A stretch of 64,000 nucleotides of DNA, from the NCBI GenBank assembly GCA_016700155.1, contig CP065001.1:496001-560000 (forward strand), written 5' to 3'. The notes beneath the pieces were generated by a model. That model made no database searches and was not told the origin of the DNA. It saw nothing but the letters and a program-made list of their open reading frames with translations. The translations under genes were made by a program, and so were the position numbers. This DNA is from Ignavibacteriales bacterium (lineage in GTDB: Bacteria; Bacteroidota; Ignavibacteria; Ignavibacteriales; Ignavibacteriaceae). Positions 52,014-61,856 of the stretch are shown piece by piece; positions within the stretch are counted from its first letter, which is position 1, and every line of letters starts with the position of its first letter.

Positions 52014-53984
52014 ATGTTTTTGCGATTTGCAACTCTATTTTCGATTGTCTTATCAGTAATATTATCATCCTGTTCTCCACAGCATTCGGAAATTGTGTTA
52101 GCGGAGTTCAACGATCGAGCAATTAAAATGAAAGAATTTGAAGACGTTTATGCCAGCAACGTTGGCGGCGTTGAAATTGCTAAACAGGATAGCCTTTCCA
52201 AACTTAAAAACTTTCTGGATCTGTACGTTAATTTCAAAATGAAATTAAGAGATGCAGAAATCAGAAATTATGCTGATGACCCGACTATAAATGCCGAACT
52301 ATTGGATTATAAAAAGAAGGTTGGCGTTACTTTCCTTCTTGAGAAAGAGATAGTTGAGCCCGGCGTAGCTGATTTATATGAAAAAAGAAAATGGGAATGG
52401 AGAGTAAGTCACATAATGTTCCGTCCCGATTCCGCCGGAGAAGGTGCAGCAAAATATGAAGCATTATCTGTTCTTGACAGTATAAAAAAAGGCGCTTCAT
52501 TTGAGTCTATGGTGAAATATTCTGATGATCATTTTTCAACGGCAAACCAGGGAGATATATTTTACGTAACTGCAGGACAACTGCCTGTTGAGTTTGAAGA
52601 TGCATTTGTAAACACAGAAGTCAACCAGGTTTACCCTGATGTTGTAAAAACTCGTTTTGGTTATCACATTGTTAAAGTAACAGATAAACAGGAAAGAGTT
52701 CCCCAGCTAAGAGCAAGCCATATCCTTGTTTCATTATCAAACCAGGAAGGTCCGGTTGATTCCATTGCCGCAAAAAGCAGGATAGACTCAGTAATGATGC
52801 GGATAAAGAGCGGTGAGGATTTTGGTGAACTTGCAAAAGAATACAGTGATGATACTGGTTCAAAGCCAAATGGCGGCGATCTTGGATTTTTTGAACGCCG
52901 GCAAATGGTTAAAGAGTTCGATGAAGCTGCTTTCAAAATGAAAGTCGGTGATGTGTCTGATGTAATCAGAACGGCTTATGGTTATCACATAATTAAATTG
53001 ACCGAGAAAAAAGCATATCCTTCATTCGATGAAGAAAAAGAAAACCTTAAAAAAATCTATAAGCAGACTCGCTACCAGTCAGAACTTGATAAACTGATGA
53101 CATCATTAAAAGGAAAATTCAGATATAACCTTAACGAAGATAATCTGAATACTATTGTAGCAAAAAGTGACTCAGTAAAATTCAGTACCATGCATCCTAA
53201 AATGGAAGAGTTAAAAGACCTGACCGTCTTTACGTACAGTGGAAAAACTTACCCGGCTTCAAAACTGTTCGAGATTCAGGGAAGCATGAATGATTTTTCA
53301 AACAGGTTTATAAACATAACCTTACTCCACGATGCAGTAAAAAAAGCTACAGAAGATGTGCTGCTTGAAGAAGAAGCATTGACTTTGGAAAAAACACGTC
53401 CGGATTTTGCAGCATTGATGGATAATTACAGAAATGGTACTTACATCTTCAAAATACAGGATGATGAAGTCTGGAAAAAAATCGAGATTGACAGTGTAAA
53501 ACTTTACAATCATTATCAGCAGACAAAAGAAAAATATGTTTGGCCTGACAGAGTTCGTTACAAAGAAATTTTTGCAAGGAAAGATTCGGTGATAAATCAT
53601 TATTATGATTTACTTGTTGCCGGAGAAGAATTCGACTCACTTGCATTCAAATACACTGAGCGACCAGGCTTCAAAGAAAAACATGGAGACTGGGGAATGG
53701 TTGATGTCAACTCTTCGGAAAATGCAAAGCTTGCATCTACACTTGAGAAACCCGGTCAATACACCAAACCTGTGCAGAGTCCAAACGGTTATTCGATTAT
53801 TATGCTCGTCGAAAAAGATCCTTCTCGCATAAAAACTTTTGAAGAAGCAAAAGCAGAAGTTTCCGGTTCATTCCAGGAACTTGAAAGCAAAAGGCTTGAG
53901 CAGGAATATATCGAATCATTAAAGATGCGGTACAAACCGGTAATCAATTACGATAAACTTGAAAAAGCATTTAAACAAAATTAA
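52014..53984 (+). CDS. Parvulin-type peptidyl-prolyl isomerase lipoprotein with three PPIase-like domains
   Basis: A 656-residue lipoprotein (lipobox LSSC, about Cys20). After a SurA_N-like helical region, it has a first parvulin domain (RVSHIMFRPDSAG to GYHIVKVTDK), a second, more typical one (RASHILVSLSNQEG to GYHIIKLTEKK), and a third, degenerate unit near the C-terminus (VRYKEIFARKD to NGYSIIMLVEKD). It helps outer-membrane proteins fold in the periplasm. The next two genes, the first overlapping by 26 bases, are also SurA-like. GGAG precedes the ATG. Confidence 0.92.
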   Translation: MFLRFATLFSIVLSVILSSCSPQHSEIVLAEFNDRAIKMKEFEDVYASNVGGVEIAKQDSLSKLKNFLDLYVNFKMKLRDAEIRNYADDPTINAELLDYKKKVGVTFLLEKEIVEPGVADLYEKRKWEWRVSHIMFRPDSAGEGAAKYEALSVLDSIKKGASFESMVKYSDDHFSTANQGDIFYVTAGQLPVEFEDAFVNTEVNQVYPDVVKTRFGYHIVKVTDKQERVPQLRASHILVSLSNQEGPVDSIAAKSRIDSVMMRIKSGEDFGELAKEYSDDTGSKPNGGDLGFFERRQMVKEFDEAAFKMKVGDVSDVIRTAYGYHIIKLTEKKAYPSFDEEKENLKKIYKQTRYQSELDKLMTSLKGKFRYNLNEDNLNTIVAKSDSVKFSTMHPKMEELKDLTVFTYSGKTYPASKLFEIQGSMNDFSNRFINITLLHDAVKKATEDVLLEEEALTLEKTRPDFAALMDNYRNGTYIFKIQDDEVWKKIEIDSVKLYNHYQQTKEKYVWPDRVRYKEIFARKDSVINHYYDLLVAGEEFDSLAFKYTERPGFKEKHGDWGMVDVNSSENAKLASTLEKPGQYTKPVQSPNGYSIIMLVEKDPSRIKTFEEAKAEVSGSFQELESKRLEQEYIESLKMRYKPVINYDKLEKAFKQN

Positions 53985-54786
53985 ATTCAATTCAATAATA
54001 TTCATTATCGCAGCTCTAATTTGGGGCTGCGATAATGAAAAATCCCGAACCGATTACGTAGCAAAAGTAAACGACTCCTACCTCACCGGTAAAGAATTAG
54101 CTGAGTTAGCCGATACTTCAACCGGGAAAAAGTATTATAAGAATGAAGTTATTAATAACTGGATAGAACGTGAATTGTTATACCAGGAAGCTGTTAAGGA
54201 GGGTATAACAAACGAAGAATCCTACAAACAGCTTATTGAAAACAGCAAAAAGGAACTTGCGGTATCGATGTATCTGAATAAATACCTTGAAGAGGAAACG
54301 ATAAGATATACGCGAAAAGATGTTGAGAGTTATTTTGAGGAAAATAAAAATGACTTTAAACTGATAGCCGATACCTATATTATTAACCGTGTTGATTTTA
54401 TAAATGAGGATAAAGCCATACTCTTTCGTAATACTGTGATTGAAAGCAACTGGAACAAAGCCCTGAACAGTTTTAATTCCGATTCAGCTTTCATAAAAAG
54501 TTATGCTGCACAGCGGCTTTATGATTATGAAATTCATCCGGCTGAACTTTATAAAGTGGTTACATCCTTGGATCCCGCTGAGGTTAGCATACTACTGCCG
54601 ATATACGCAGGGATGTACACGATTGTACAGGTTGAGAGCAAATACAATAAAGATGAAATACCGGCATTCGACCTGGTTAAAGATGAAGTTGAAAGCAGGT
54701 ATGTTCAGATAAGAAAGAACAAACTTTTTAAAGAACTAATGGAAAATTTATATTCAAACAATGATGTTGAGATTAAAACCAGGTGA
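53959..54786 (+). CDS. SurA-like lipoprotein, chaperone part without a clear parvulin domain
   Basis: A 275-residue lipoprotein (WGC lipobox, about Cys24) starting at TTG 53959. It overlaps the preceding gene by 26 bases and is itself followed after three bases by the SurA gene. The N-terminal helical region is of the SurA_N kind (AKVNDSYLTGKELAELAD, IERELLYQEAVKEG), but no parvulin motif (HI-x4-G, GYHI) is seen. It may act as a chaperone or as an adaptor for the flanking isomerases. The start codon is not well supported by a ribosome site; coupling to the upstream gene is likely. Confidence 0.8.
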   Translation: MKKHLNKIKFNSIIFIIAALIWGCDNEKSRTDYVAKVNDSYLTGKELAELADTSTGKKYYKNEVINNWIERELLYQEAVKEGITNEESYKQLIENSKKELAVSMYLNKYLEEETIRYTRKDVESYFEENKNDFKLIADTYIINRVDFINEDKAILFRNTVIESNWNKALNSFNSDSAFIKSYAAQRLYDYEIHPAELYKVVTSLDPAEVSILLPIYAGMYTIVQVESKYNKDEIPAFDLVKDEVESRYVQIRKNKLFKELMENLYSNNDVEIKTR

Positions 54787-54789
54787 CAA

Positions 54790-56061
54790 ATGAAGTATAA
54801 AATTATTTTTCTATTCTTTTTATTTACATCAGTTATGCTTCCACAGCAGGTGCTGGACAAAGTAGTTGCTGTTGTTGATAATGAAATTATTTTATTAAGC
54901 GAACTTGATTTCCAGACCAACCTTCTTGCCGCTCAGCGAAAGATCGATCCTTCAACTCCGGGTCTGCGTGACCAGGTATTAAAGGCGATGATCGACGATA
55001 AACTTGTGTATGCACAGGCAAATTTTGATTCCATAATTGTTTCCGATGATGAGGTAAACAACCGCATAGATTACCAGATTGAAGCGTTCAAACAGCAGTA
55101 TGGTTCAAAAGAAAAAGTTGAACAGGTTTATGGAATGACAATTGAAAAAATAAAAAGAGAACTGAGGGATGAAGTCAGGAAAAACATTATGGTTCAGCGT
55201 CTCCAGGAAAAGAATTTTTCCGGACTTGAAGCAACAAGACGTGAAGTGGAAGACTTCTTCGGAATTTATAAAGATAGTCTTGGTATGATTCCTGAAAAAG
55301 TTCAGATATCTCACATATTCAGAAATCCCAAAGCAACTGATAAGGTAAAAGAAAAATACCGTGAATTAGCTCAGTCAATTCTCGACTCGATAAAAGCCGG
55401 CGCCGACTTTTCAACGATGGCAAAAAGATATTCTGAAGATCCGGGAAGTGCTGCCCAGGGCGGTGACCTTGGCTTTGTTAAACGCGGAATATTTTACCCT
55501 GAGTTTGAATCGGCTGCATTTCTGTTAAATGATGGTCAAATGTCCGAAGTAGTTGAATCACCGGTGGGATTTCACATCATTCAAATGCTGGAACGAAGAG
55601 GCGAGTCAATTCACACAAGGCACATTCTTGTAAAAATAAAAATTGATGACGCTGCTGATCTTAAAACAATTGAATTCCTTACAGATGTCAGAGACAGCGT
55701 AACAAGAGGATTGGCAACATTCAGCGAGTTGGCGAAAAAGTACAGCGAGGATAAAGAGACAAGTGTGTTCGGAGGCAACCTCGGTACATTTTATCTTAAT
55801 CAGCTTGATAAAACTTTACTTGATATTGTATCAAAACTTAAAGAAGGCGAAATAAGTTTTCCAAGAAGGATAGAATATTCTGCCTCCAGTTATGGATATC
55901 ACATTGTTTATCTTGAAAAGAAAACTACTCAGCATATTGCTAACCTTGAACAGGATTATAATGAAATAAAAAGACTCGCGGATGAATTTAAACGACAGAA
56001 AAAGTATGAAGAATGGATCGATGAATTAAAATCAAAAATTTTCTGGGAAATAAGGATCTGA
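54790..56061 (+). CDS. SurA-type peptidyl-prolyl isomerase
   Basis: A 423-residue periplasmic protein with a signal peptide (about 1-19), an N-terminal chaperone region (VVAVVDNEIILLSELDFQTN) and two parvulin domains: about residues 172-275 (QISHIFRNPKATDK, PVGFHIIQML) and about 277-385 (HTRHILVKIKIDD, SSYGYHIVYLE). This is the usual SurA layout and length. It is the last of three consecutive parvulin-family genes with gaps of three bases or overlaps, so they form one operon. Confidence 0.94.
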   Translation: MKYKIIFLFFLFTSVMLPQQVLDKVVAVVDNEIILLSELDFQTNLLAAQRKIDPSTPGLRDQVLKAMIDDKLVYAQANFDSIIVSDDEVNNRIDYQIEAFKQQYGSKEKVEQVYGMTIEKIKRELRDEVRKNIMVQRLQEKNFSGLEATRREVEDFFGIYKDSLGMIPEKVQISHIFRNPKATDKVKEKYRELAQSILDSIKAGADFSTMAKRYSEDPGSAAQGGDLGFVKRGIFYPEFESAAFLLNDGQMSEVVESPVGFHIIQMLERRGESIHTRHILVKIKIDDAADLKTIEFLTDVRDSVTRGLATFSELAKKYSEDKETSVFGGNLGTFYLNQLDKTLLDIVSKLKEGEISFPRRIEYSASSYGYHIVYLEKKTTQHIANLEQDYNEIKRLADEFKRQKKYEEWIDELKSKIFWEIRI

Positions 56062-56096
56062 AATTCCAAACTTATTAAACAATACGGAACATAATT

Positions 56097-57095
56097 TTGA
56101 AAAACGGCGAAACCACCAAAGATGATATAGAACTTGTTTCCTCACTGAGTGAAAATGTTAAGAAAATAAAAACTGAAATAGGTAAAGTTATTGTCGGGCA
56201 GGAAAAAATAATCGACGACCTTATCATTTCACTACTGTCAAAAGGACATTGCCTGCTCATTGGTGTTCCCGGTTTAGCAAAAACACTTCTCATTAAAACA
56301 CTTTCGGAAGTACTGGATCTTTCTTTTAGCAGGATACAGTTTACTCCCGATTTAATGCCAAGCGATATAACAGGAATTGAAATACTTGAAGAAGATCAGT
56401 CGAGTAAGAAAAGAAATTTCAAATTTGTAAAAGGTCCTGTTTTTGCAAACGTTATACTTGCCGATGAAATAAACAGAACACCTCCCAAAACACAATCTGC
56501 ATTACTTGAAGCTATGCAGGAACACAAGGTGACCGCAGCAGGAACAACTTATCATCTTCCTGAACCGTTTTTTGTTTTAGCAACTCAAAACCCCATTGAG
56601 CAGGAAGGTACCTACCCGTTACCGGAGGCACAGCTTGACAGATTTATGTTTAACCTTTGGCTCGATTATCCAAGCTTCCAGGAAGAAGTAAAAATCGTTC
56701 ACTCAACAACGAGCGGATATAACCCGCAGCTAAACAAGGTTGTTGGTGCGGATGAGATAATGGGATTTCAGGATTTAGTTCGACGCGTTCCTGTAGCGGA
56801 TAATGTTGTTGAATACGCTGTTAAAATTACAAATATGACCCGTGCAAATAATTCGCACTCACCGAAGTTTGTAAAAGACTGGATAACATGGGGCGCCGGA
56901 CCGCGTGCATCTCAGTATCTGATACTTGCGGCAAAATCCAAAGCTGTTATTGACGGCAGATTCACACCGAATATTGATGATGTTAAATCATCGCTAACAC
57001 CCGTGCTGCGCCACAGAATAATAACTAACTTTAGTGCTGAAGCTGAAGGAATAAAATCAGAAGAGATTATTAAGAAGCTTCTTGAAGTGGTTTAA
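56097..57095 (+). CDS. MoxR-family AAA+ ATPase
   Basis: A 332-residue AAA+ ATPase. The Walker A is GVPGLAKTLL, Walker B is NVILADEINR, and the sensor motif is FVLATQNPIEQEGTYPLPEA. The starting codon is TTG 56097. MoxR proteins assemble metal centres or complexes, usually with a vWA/DUF58 partner gene beside them. Here the following gene is on the other strand and unrelated, so no partner is seen. It may be co-transcribed with the SurA operon, 35 bases upstream. Confidence 0.94.
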   Translation: MKNGETTKDDIELVSSLSENVKKIKTEIGKVIVGQEKIIDDLIISLLSKGHCLLIGVPGLAKTLLIKTLSEVLDLSFSRIQFTPDLMPSDITGIEILEEDQSSKKRNFKFVKGPVFANVILADEINRTPPKTQSALLEAMQEHKVTAAGTTYHLPEPFFVLATQNPIEQEGTYPLPEAQLDRFMFNLWLDYPSFQEEVKIVHSTTSGYNPQLNKVVGADEIMGFQDLVRRVPVADNVVEYAVKITNMTRANNSHSPKFVKDWITWGAGPRASQYLILAAKSKAVIDGRFTPNIDDVKSSLTPVLRHRIITNFSAEAEGIKSEEIIKKLLEVV

Positions 57096-57098
57096 ATA

Positions 57099-58151
57099 TC
57101 AAAGCTTGGCGATCTTGTAATTCTTAAGTGCAAAGTAAATTTCTTTTACCGCTGTTCTCATTACCGTTGCAAAGGGGACAGCCAGTAGCATCCCGATTAT
57201 CCCAAACAACTGACTGCCTGCAATTATCAGAAGAATAATTACTATCGGATGCATATCAACACTTTTTGAAAATACATATGGCTGAACGAAACCATTATCC
57301 AATGTATATACTATCGCTACCAGCATTGCAATGTATGGTATCTGCGAGAGATCACCGAACTGTATAATAGAAATTATTGCCGCGGGTATACCGCCAATGA
57401 TAGGACCAAAATAGGGAACAAGGTGACCTAAGCCTGAGATGACACCTAATGGCAGAGAGTTTTCCAAACCGAGAATATAAAAGCCGATACCTAATGCAAC
57501 ACCAACAAAAGTGGCATCGAAAATCCATCCGCGGACAAATCTTCCTAACTGAACGCTGATTCTTTTGATTATCCAGTAAGCCAGTTCAAAATATTTATTC
57601 GGCATTACGTGAAGTATGCTTTTCGTAATTGCCCTGCTGTCTTTAAGTACAAAGAATGTTATAAATGGTACTATCACAAGTATTGCAATGATTGAAACAA
57701 TACTTGAAAGTACTGTACTTATCTGGTCGAATGAATTAATAATCTGACCTGAAATAAATTCCTCGATCTTGGTTGAAAGTTCACCGGGATCAAAGAATGG
57801 GAGATACTTTTGAATTTCCTTTTCAAGCGAAATTATCTGGTCGTGCAGCGAATAATATCTTAATGATTGAATTAGTTCATTCATCTGAAGTACAAAAGTA
57901 GGAATGAAAACCGACATCAGCAGGTAAACCGAAAACCCGAATGCAAGAAATATAATTGCCGTTGCCCTGCCGCGTTTTATCCCAAGCTTTTCAAGGAATA
58001 GAACTGCGGGGTGAAAAATAAATGCAAGCAGAATTGATATTACTAAAATGATGAAAACATCAAGCAGCAGGTAGAAAAGGATTAACGCGCATATACCGGC
58101 GCAAAACCAGAGAATTATTTTAGCGGCTCTTCCTGTCGTTACTGATGGCAT
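57099..58151 (-). CDS. AI-2E family transporter
   Basis: A 350-residue integral membrane protein of the AI-2E (YdiK/PerM) family, with about eight helices. The signature region LGVISGLGHLVPYFGPIIGG, then PAAIISIIQFG, and the C-terminal SQLFGIIGMLLAVPFATVM are those of the family. Members export diverse solutes or act as Na+/H+ antiporters; the autoinducer role is not general. It ends 3 bases from the convergent MoxR gene. It stands alone. Confidence 0.93.
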   Translation of the reverse strand: MPSVTTGRAAKIILWFCAGICALILFYLLLDVFIILVISILLAFIFHPAVLFLEKLGIKRGRATAIIFLAFGFSVYLLMSVFIPTFVLQMNELIQSLRYYSLHDQIISLEKEIQKYLPFFDPGELSTKIEEFISGQIINSFDQISTVLSSIVSIIAILVIVPFITFFVLKDSRAITKSILHVMPNKYFELAYWIIKRISVQLGRFVRGWIFDATFVGVALGIGFYILGLENSLPLGVISGLGHLVPYFGPIIGGIPAAIISIIQFGDLSQIPYIAMLVAIVYTLDNGFVQPYVFSKSVDMHPIVIILLIIAGSQLFGIIGMLLAVPFATVMRTAVKEIYFALKNYKIAKL

Positions 58152-58225
58152 AAGTTGGTCTGCTCAAATTAAGGAACTGAATGAAACAGATTTATTTAGT
58201 TGATTTAAAGTAAAAAAATATTCTG

Positions 58226-58450
58226 TCAATCAATAGCTTCAACTCTTCTTACGGCGGGTACTTCTTTCATCAATGCGCGTTCAATTCCGGCTCTTAAAGT
58301 CATTTGAGACATCGGACAGGTTTTGCATTCACCTGTAAGTCTTACTTTAACAATTCCGTCATCACTAACTTCAACAAGTTCAATATCCCCGTTATCAGCC
58401 TGAAGAAAAGGTCGGATAGTTTTCAGCGCAATGACAATTTCATCTTTCAT
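58226..58450 (-). CDS. NifU-domain Fe-S scaffold/carrier protein
   Basis: A 74-residue protein consisting of a single NifU C-terminal domain. Its cluster-binding pair is C-x2-C in LTGECKTCPMSQMT. Such proteins carry [4Fe-4S] clusters to target proteins. It lies 10 bases after the Mrp-like ATPase gene on the same strand, so both are transcribed together. Conserved helix LRAGIERALMKEVP follows the motif. Confidence 0.93.
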   Translation of the reverse strand: MKDEIVIALKTIRPFLQADNGDIELVEVSDDGIVKVRLTGECKTCPMSQMTLRAGIERALMKEVPAVRRVEAID

Positions 58451-58460
58451 AAATTAAATA

Positions 58461-59561
58461 TTAATCATCACCAAGAATGATTTCAATTTTAGAATTCCCT
58501 TCTGCATTTCTTTTGTTAACCTGTTCTTCAAGGTTCAAAGAAATTTTTGAAAGCATATTTGCGTGCTCGGAATCAGGCATATCAAAAACAATCGGTGTTC
58601 CATTGTCACCGCCGATTCTTATTCTCGGGTCGATAGGAATTCCACCGAGGAAGGGAACATTCAGTTCATTTGAAATTTTTTCACCGCCGCCGCGACCGAA
58701 TATATCATATTGTTTCCCGGTATCAGGAGCGATGAAGTAACTCATATTTTCAACTACACCCAGCACCGGTACATTAACACGCGTAAACATTTTTAATGCT
58801 TTGCGTGCATCGATCAGTGATACTTCCTGCGGTGTTGTAACAATTACAGCCCCTGTAAGCGGGATTGTCTGAACAAGTGTTAACTGTATATCACCTGTTC
58901 CCGGCGGCATATCGAAAACAAGGTAATCAAGTTCACCCCAGTCAACATCGGACATGAACTGTTTAACTGCACCGCTTGCCATTGGACCGCGCCAGATAAC
59001 CGGTGCGTTATCATCAACAAGTAGCCCGATAGAGATCAATTTTATACCATAACTTTCAAGCGGAATCATCTTTGTTACATTGCCGCTTTGATAAACTTTT
59101 GGTTTTTCATTTATGCCAAGCATAAGAGGAATACTCGGTCCGTATATGTCTGCATCTATCAGACCGACACTTGCACCTTCTTTAGCGAGCGTGACAGCGA
59201 GATTTACTGCGACTGTGCTTTTACCGACTCCACCTTTGCCGCTTGCAACTGCAATTCTATTCTTAACGCCCGGAAGTATTGAATCTTTTTTTGCATCCTG
59301 GTGCGTTGATACTTTTGCCGAAATATTTATATCAACTTTTTTAACCGCACTAAATTCTTTTTGAAGATGTGAGGAAATATTATTCTTTAGCTTATCTGTT
59401 ATCTCCTGATCTGTGATAGGCAGTGAAACATCTATTGCAAGCCTGCTGTTATCGAAATCAAATTTTCTTATTGTGTTTAATGTAAGCTTGGAAACATCGA
59501 GTCCCGGGTAATTTATTTTCTTTAATGAATTAATAACTGCGTTCTTTGTTACATCGGTCAT
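58461..59561 (-). CDS. Mrp/ApbC-family ATPase without cysteine
   Basis: A 366-residue P-loop ATPase. The N-terminal DUF59/MIP18-like domain (about 1-90) precedes the deviant Walker A VASGKGGVGKSTVAVNLA, then DADIYGPSIPLMLG, DMPPGTGDIQLTL and GVVENMSYF. Mrp normally has a C-x2-C after ENMS that holds an Fe-S cluster at the dimer interface; here it is IAPDTGKQYD. No cysteine occurs anywhere in the protein. The NifU-type gene beside it, with C-x2-C, may supply the cluster site. The role would be Fe-S cluster delivery or a related process. Confidence 0.93.
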   Translation of the reverse strand: MTDVTKNAVINSLKKINYPGLDVSKLTLNTIRKFDFDNSRLAIDVSLPITDQEITDKLKNNISSHLQKEFSAVKKVDINISAKVSTHQDAKKDSILPGVKNRIAVASGKGGVGKSTVAVNLAVTLAKEGASVGLIDADIYGPSIPLMLGINEKPKVYQSGNVTKMIPLESYGIKLISIGLLVDDNAPVIWRGPMASGAVKQFMSDVDWGELDYLVFDMPPGTGDIQLTLVQTIPLTGAVIVTTPQEVSLIDARKALKMFTRVNVPVLGVVENMSYFIAPDTGKQYDIFGRGGGEKISNELNVPFLGGIPIDPRIRIGGDNGTPIVFDMPDSEHANMLSKISLNLEEQVNKRNAEGNSKIEIILGDD

Positions 59562-59593
59562 GAATACCTTTTACTTTTGAGTTAATTGAAATT

Positions 59594-61720
59594 TCAAATT
59601 TTATTTTTTGCGTATTTATGAGCGGCTTTTATTGCGTAACTCATAAGCGATTCCTGTGAATTAATTTCCTTTTGATTTTTTTTGTCGGCTCTTTTATAAG
59701 TCATATCCGGCTGCAGCAATCTTGCTTTAACATTATCTTTCATCGCAAAGCCAAGTACACTTTTTATTATTTCACGTTTAATATTTTCATCTTCAACCGG
59801 GAATGCCACCTCTACGCGCCTGTCAAGGTTACGCTGCATAAAATCGGCGCTGCTTAAGTAAATTTCTTCTTTACCGTTATTATAAAAATAAAAAACCCTG
59901 CTGTGTTCCAGGTATCTTCCTACAACACTGGATACCCTTATATTCTCACTTAGATCTTTTATTCCGGGGATAAGGCAGCAGATCCCGCGCACCAGCAGTT
60001 CTATTTTTACACCGCAGTTGGATGCTTCATACAAAGCGCAGATCAAGTGAGGATCAACAACCGAGTTCAGCTTGAGTATTAATTTACCTTCAACACCGTT
60101 TTTCACATTATCTATTTCACGGATGATAAGTGAAAACAATTTTTCCCTTAAGTTAATCGGCGCGACTAATAGTTTGCGGAATTCATTTTGTTTTGAATAT
60201 CCTGTCAGGTAATTAAATATTTCTGAAACATCGGCACATATATTTTCATTTGAAGTAAAGAATCCAAGATCAGTATAAAGTTTTGCAGTGCCGGCATTAT
60301 AGTTACCGGTTGAAAGATGAACATATCGTTTTACACCGTCAAATTCTTTTCTTACAACAAGAGTCATCTTCGCGTGGGTCTTCAATCCCACCAATCCATA
60401 TACTACGTGCACACCGACTTTTTCAAGTTCACGAGCCCAGAAAATATTATTCTGTTCATCAAACCTTGCTTTAAGTTCAACAAGCACTGCAACCTGTTTA
60501 CCGCGTTCAGCCGCTTCAATTAAATATTTGATGATCGGCGAATTAGAACCAACCCTATACAATGTCTGTTTGATTGCAAGCACATCGGGATCTTTTGCAG
60601 CCTGCTTTATAAAATCAATTACCGGAGAAAATGAATGATAAGGATGGTGAAGCAAAACATCTTTTTGTCTTATCACCGAATAAATATCCTCTTCTTCATC
60701 AAAGGCTTTTGGCTGAACCGGGTAAAATGGTTTTTCTTTTAACTGATGAAGAGGAAGATCGTATAATGAAATCACATCACTCATTCCAAGCGGACCATCA
60801 AGGATGTGCACATCATCACGGGTTATTTCAAGATTTTCTATCAGTGTCTCAATCATAAAGTCAGGCATACGGCTCGCTACTTCCAATCTAACAACACTGC
60901 CGAACCTACGCTGGCGTATATTTTCCTCAATCACACTTAACAAGTCATCGGCTTCATCTTCCTGCAATTCTATATCGGTATCACGCGTAATTCTAAAACG
61001 GTGTGCTTCAAGCACTTCCATGCCGGGAAATAACATTGCAAGGTTGGCTTTTATAAGATCACCAAGCCACAGGAATTTTGCTGAGAACTGTCCGTTTGTT
61101 GAAATCTTTTTCTGCGGGTTCAGGATTTTATCAACCTGCATCAACCTTGGAAGAATACTCGGAACCTTTACTCTTGCAAAATGATTTTCACCATTCGGCA
61201 TACGAACATGAATTGCAAGACTCAGACTTAAATTTGATATATAAGGGAAAGGTCTGCCGGGATCAAATGCAAGAGGAGTAAGTACGGGATAAATTTCTTT
61301 TCTGAAATATTCATTAAGAGTGTCCTTATCCTTTTTAGCAAGCTTATTGTAATCACAGATATCGATTCCGTTTTCTCTAAGCTGGGGAACTATCTGCTGA
61401 TGCCACAATTCCATTGCCTGCTTTATCATCGGGCGGACGGTTTTTTCAATCTTCTGGATTTGTTCAATCGGAGTTAAACCATCAATAGTCGGCTCAAGAA
61501 CATTTGCTGCAACCTGTTCCTTCAAACCGGAAACACGTATCATGTAAAATTCATCAAGGTTTGAATGAAAAATTGAAATGAACTTTACCTTTTCCAGCAG
61601 GGGAAGTTCGGGGTTAAGTGCCTCTTCAAGAACGCGCCTGTTGAACTCAATCCAGCTTAAATCACGGTTAAAGAAATTTTTTGGATCGTTATATTTTTTA
61701 AATAATTCTTTTGAAGTCAT
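59594..61720 (-). CDS. ppk1: Polyphosphate kinase 1
   Basis: About 708 residues from ATG 61720 (ATG 61729 is an alternative, adding MIF). It makes polyphosphate from ATP. Signatures are FFNRDLSWIEFNRRVLEEAL, the catalytic His region KRYVHLSTGNYN, VELKARFDEQNNI, GIKDLSENIRVSSVVGRYLEHS, SSADFMQRNLDRRVEVAFPV and a phospholipase-D-like C-terminal half. Length is normal. No exopolyphosphatase gene lies adjacent. It is transcribed toward the Mrp gene, 32 bases apart. Confidence 0.96.
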   Translation of the reverse strand: MTSKELFKKYNDPKNFFNRDLSWIEFNRRVLEEALNPELPLLEKVKFISIFHSNLDEFYMIRVSGLKEQVAANVLEPTIDGLTPIEQIQKIEKTVRPMIKQAMELWHQQIVPQLRENGIDICDYNKLAKKDKDTLNEYFRKEIYPVLTPLAFDPGRPFPYISNLSLSLAIHVRMPNGENHFARVKVPSILPRLMQVDKILNPQKKISTNGQFSAKFLWLGDLIKANLAMLFPGMEVLEAHRFRITRDTDIELQEDEADDLLSVIEENIRQRRFGSVVRLEVASRMPDFMIETLIENLEITRDDVHILDGPLGMSDVISLYDLPLHQLKEKPFYPVQPKAFDEEEDIYSVIRQKDVLLHHPYHSFSPVIDFIKQAAKDPDVLAIKQTLYRVGSNSPIIKYLIEAAERGKQVAVLVELKARFDEQNNIFWARELEKVGVHVVYGLVGLKTHAKMTLVVRKEFDGVKRYVHLSTGNYNAGTAKLYTDLGFFTSNENICADVSEIFNYLTGYSKQNEFRKLLVAPINLREKLFSLIIREIDNVKNGVEGKLILKLNSVVDPHLICALYEASNCGVKIELLVRGICCLIPGIKDLSENIRVSSVVGRYLEHSRVFYFYNNGKEEIYLSSADFMQRNLDRRVEVAFPVEDENIKREIIKSVLGFAMKDNVKARLLQPDMTYKRADKKNQKEINSQESLMSYAIKAAHKYAKNKI

Positions 61721-61856
61721 AAAAATCAATATTGATTTGGATGCAAAATATATGATTAATAAGCGTAAAAATCAGAGTAATAATCATACCAATTAACAAT
61801 CCAACAAAATGGGGAGTAATTGAAAGGATTAAGATTGCCCTAATTAATTGCGGTCT

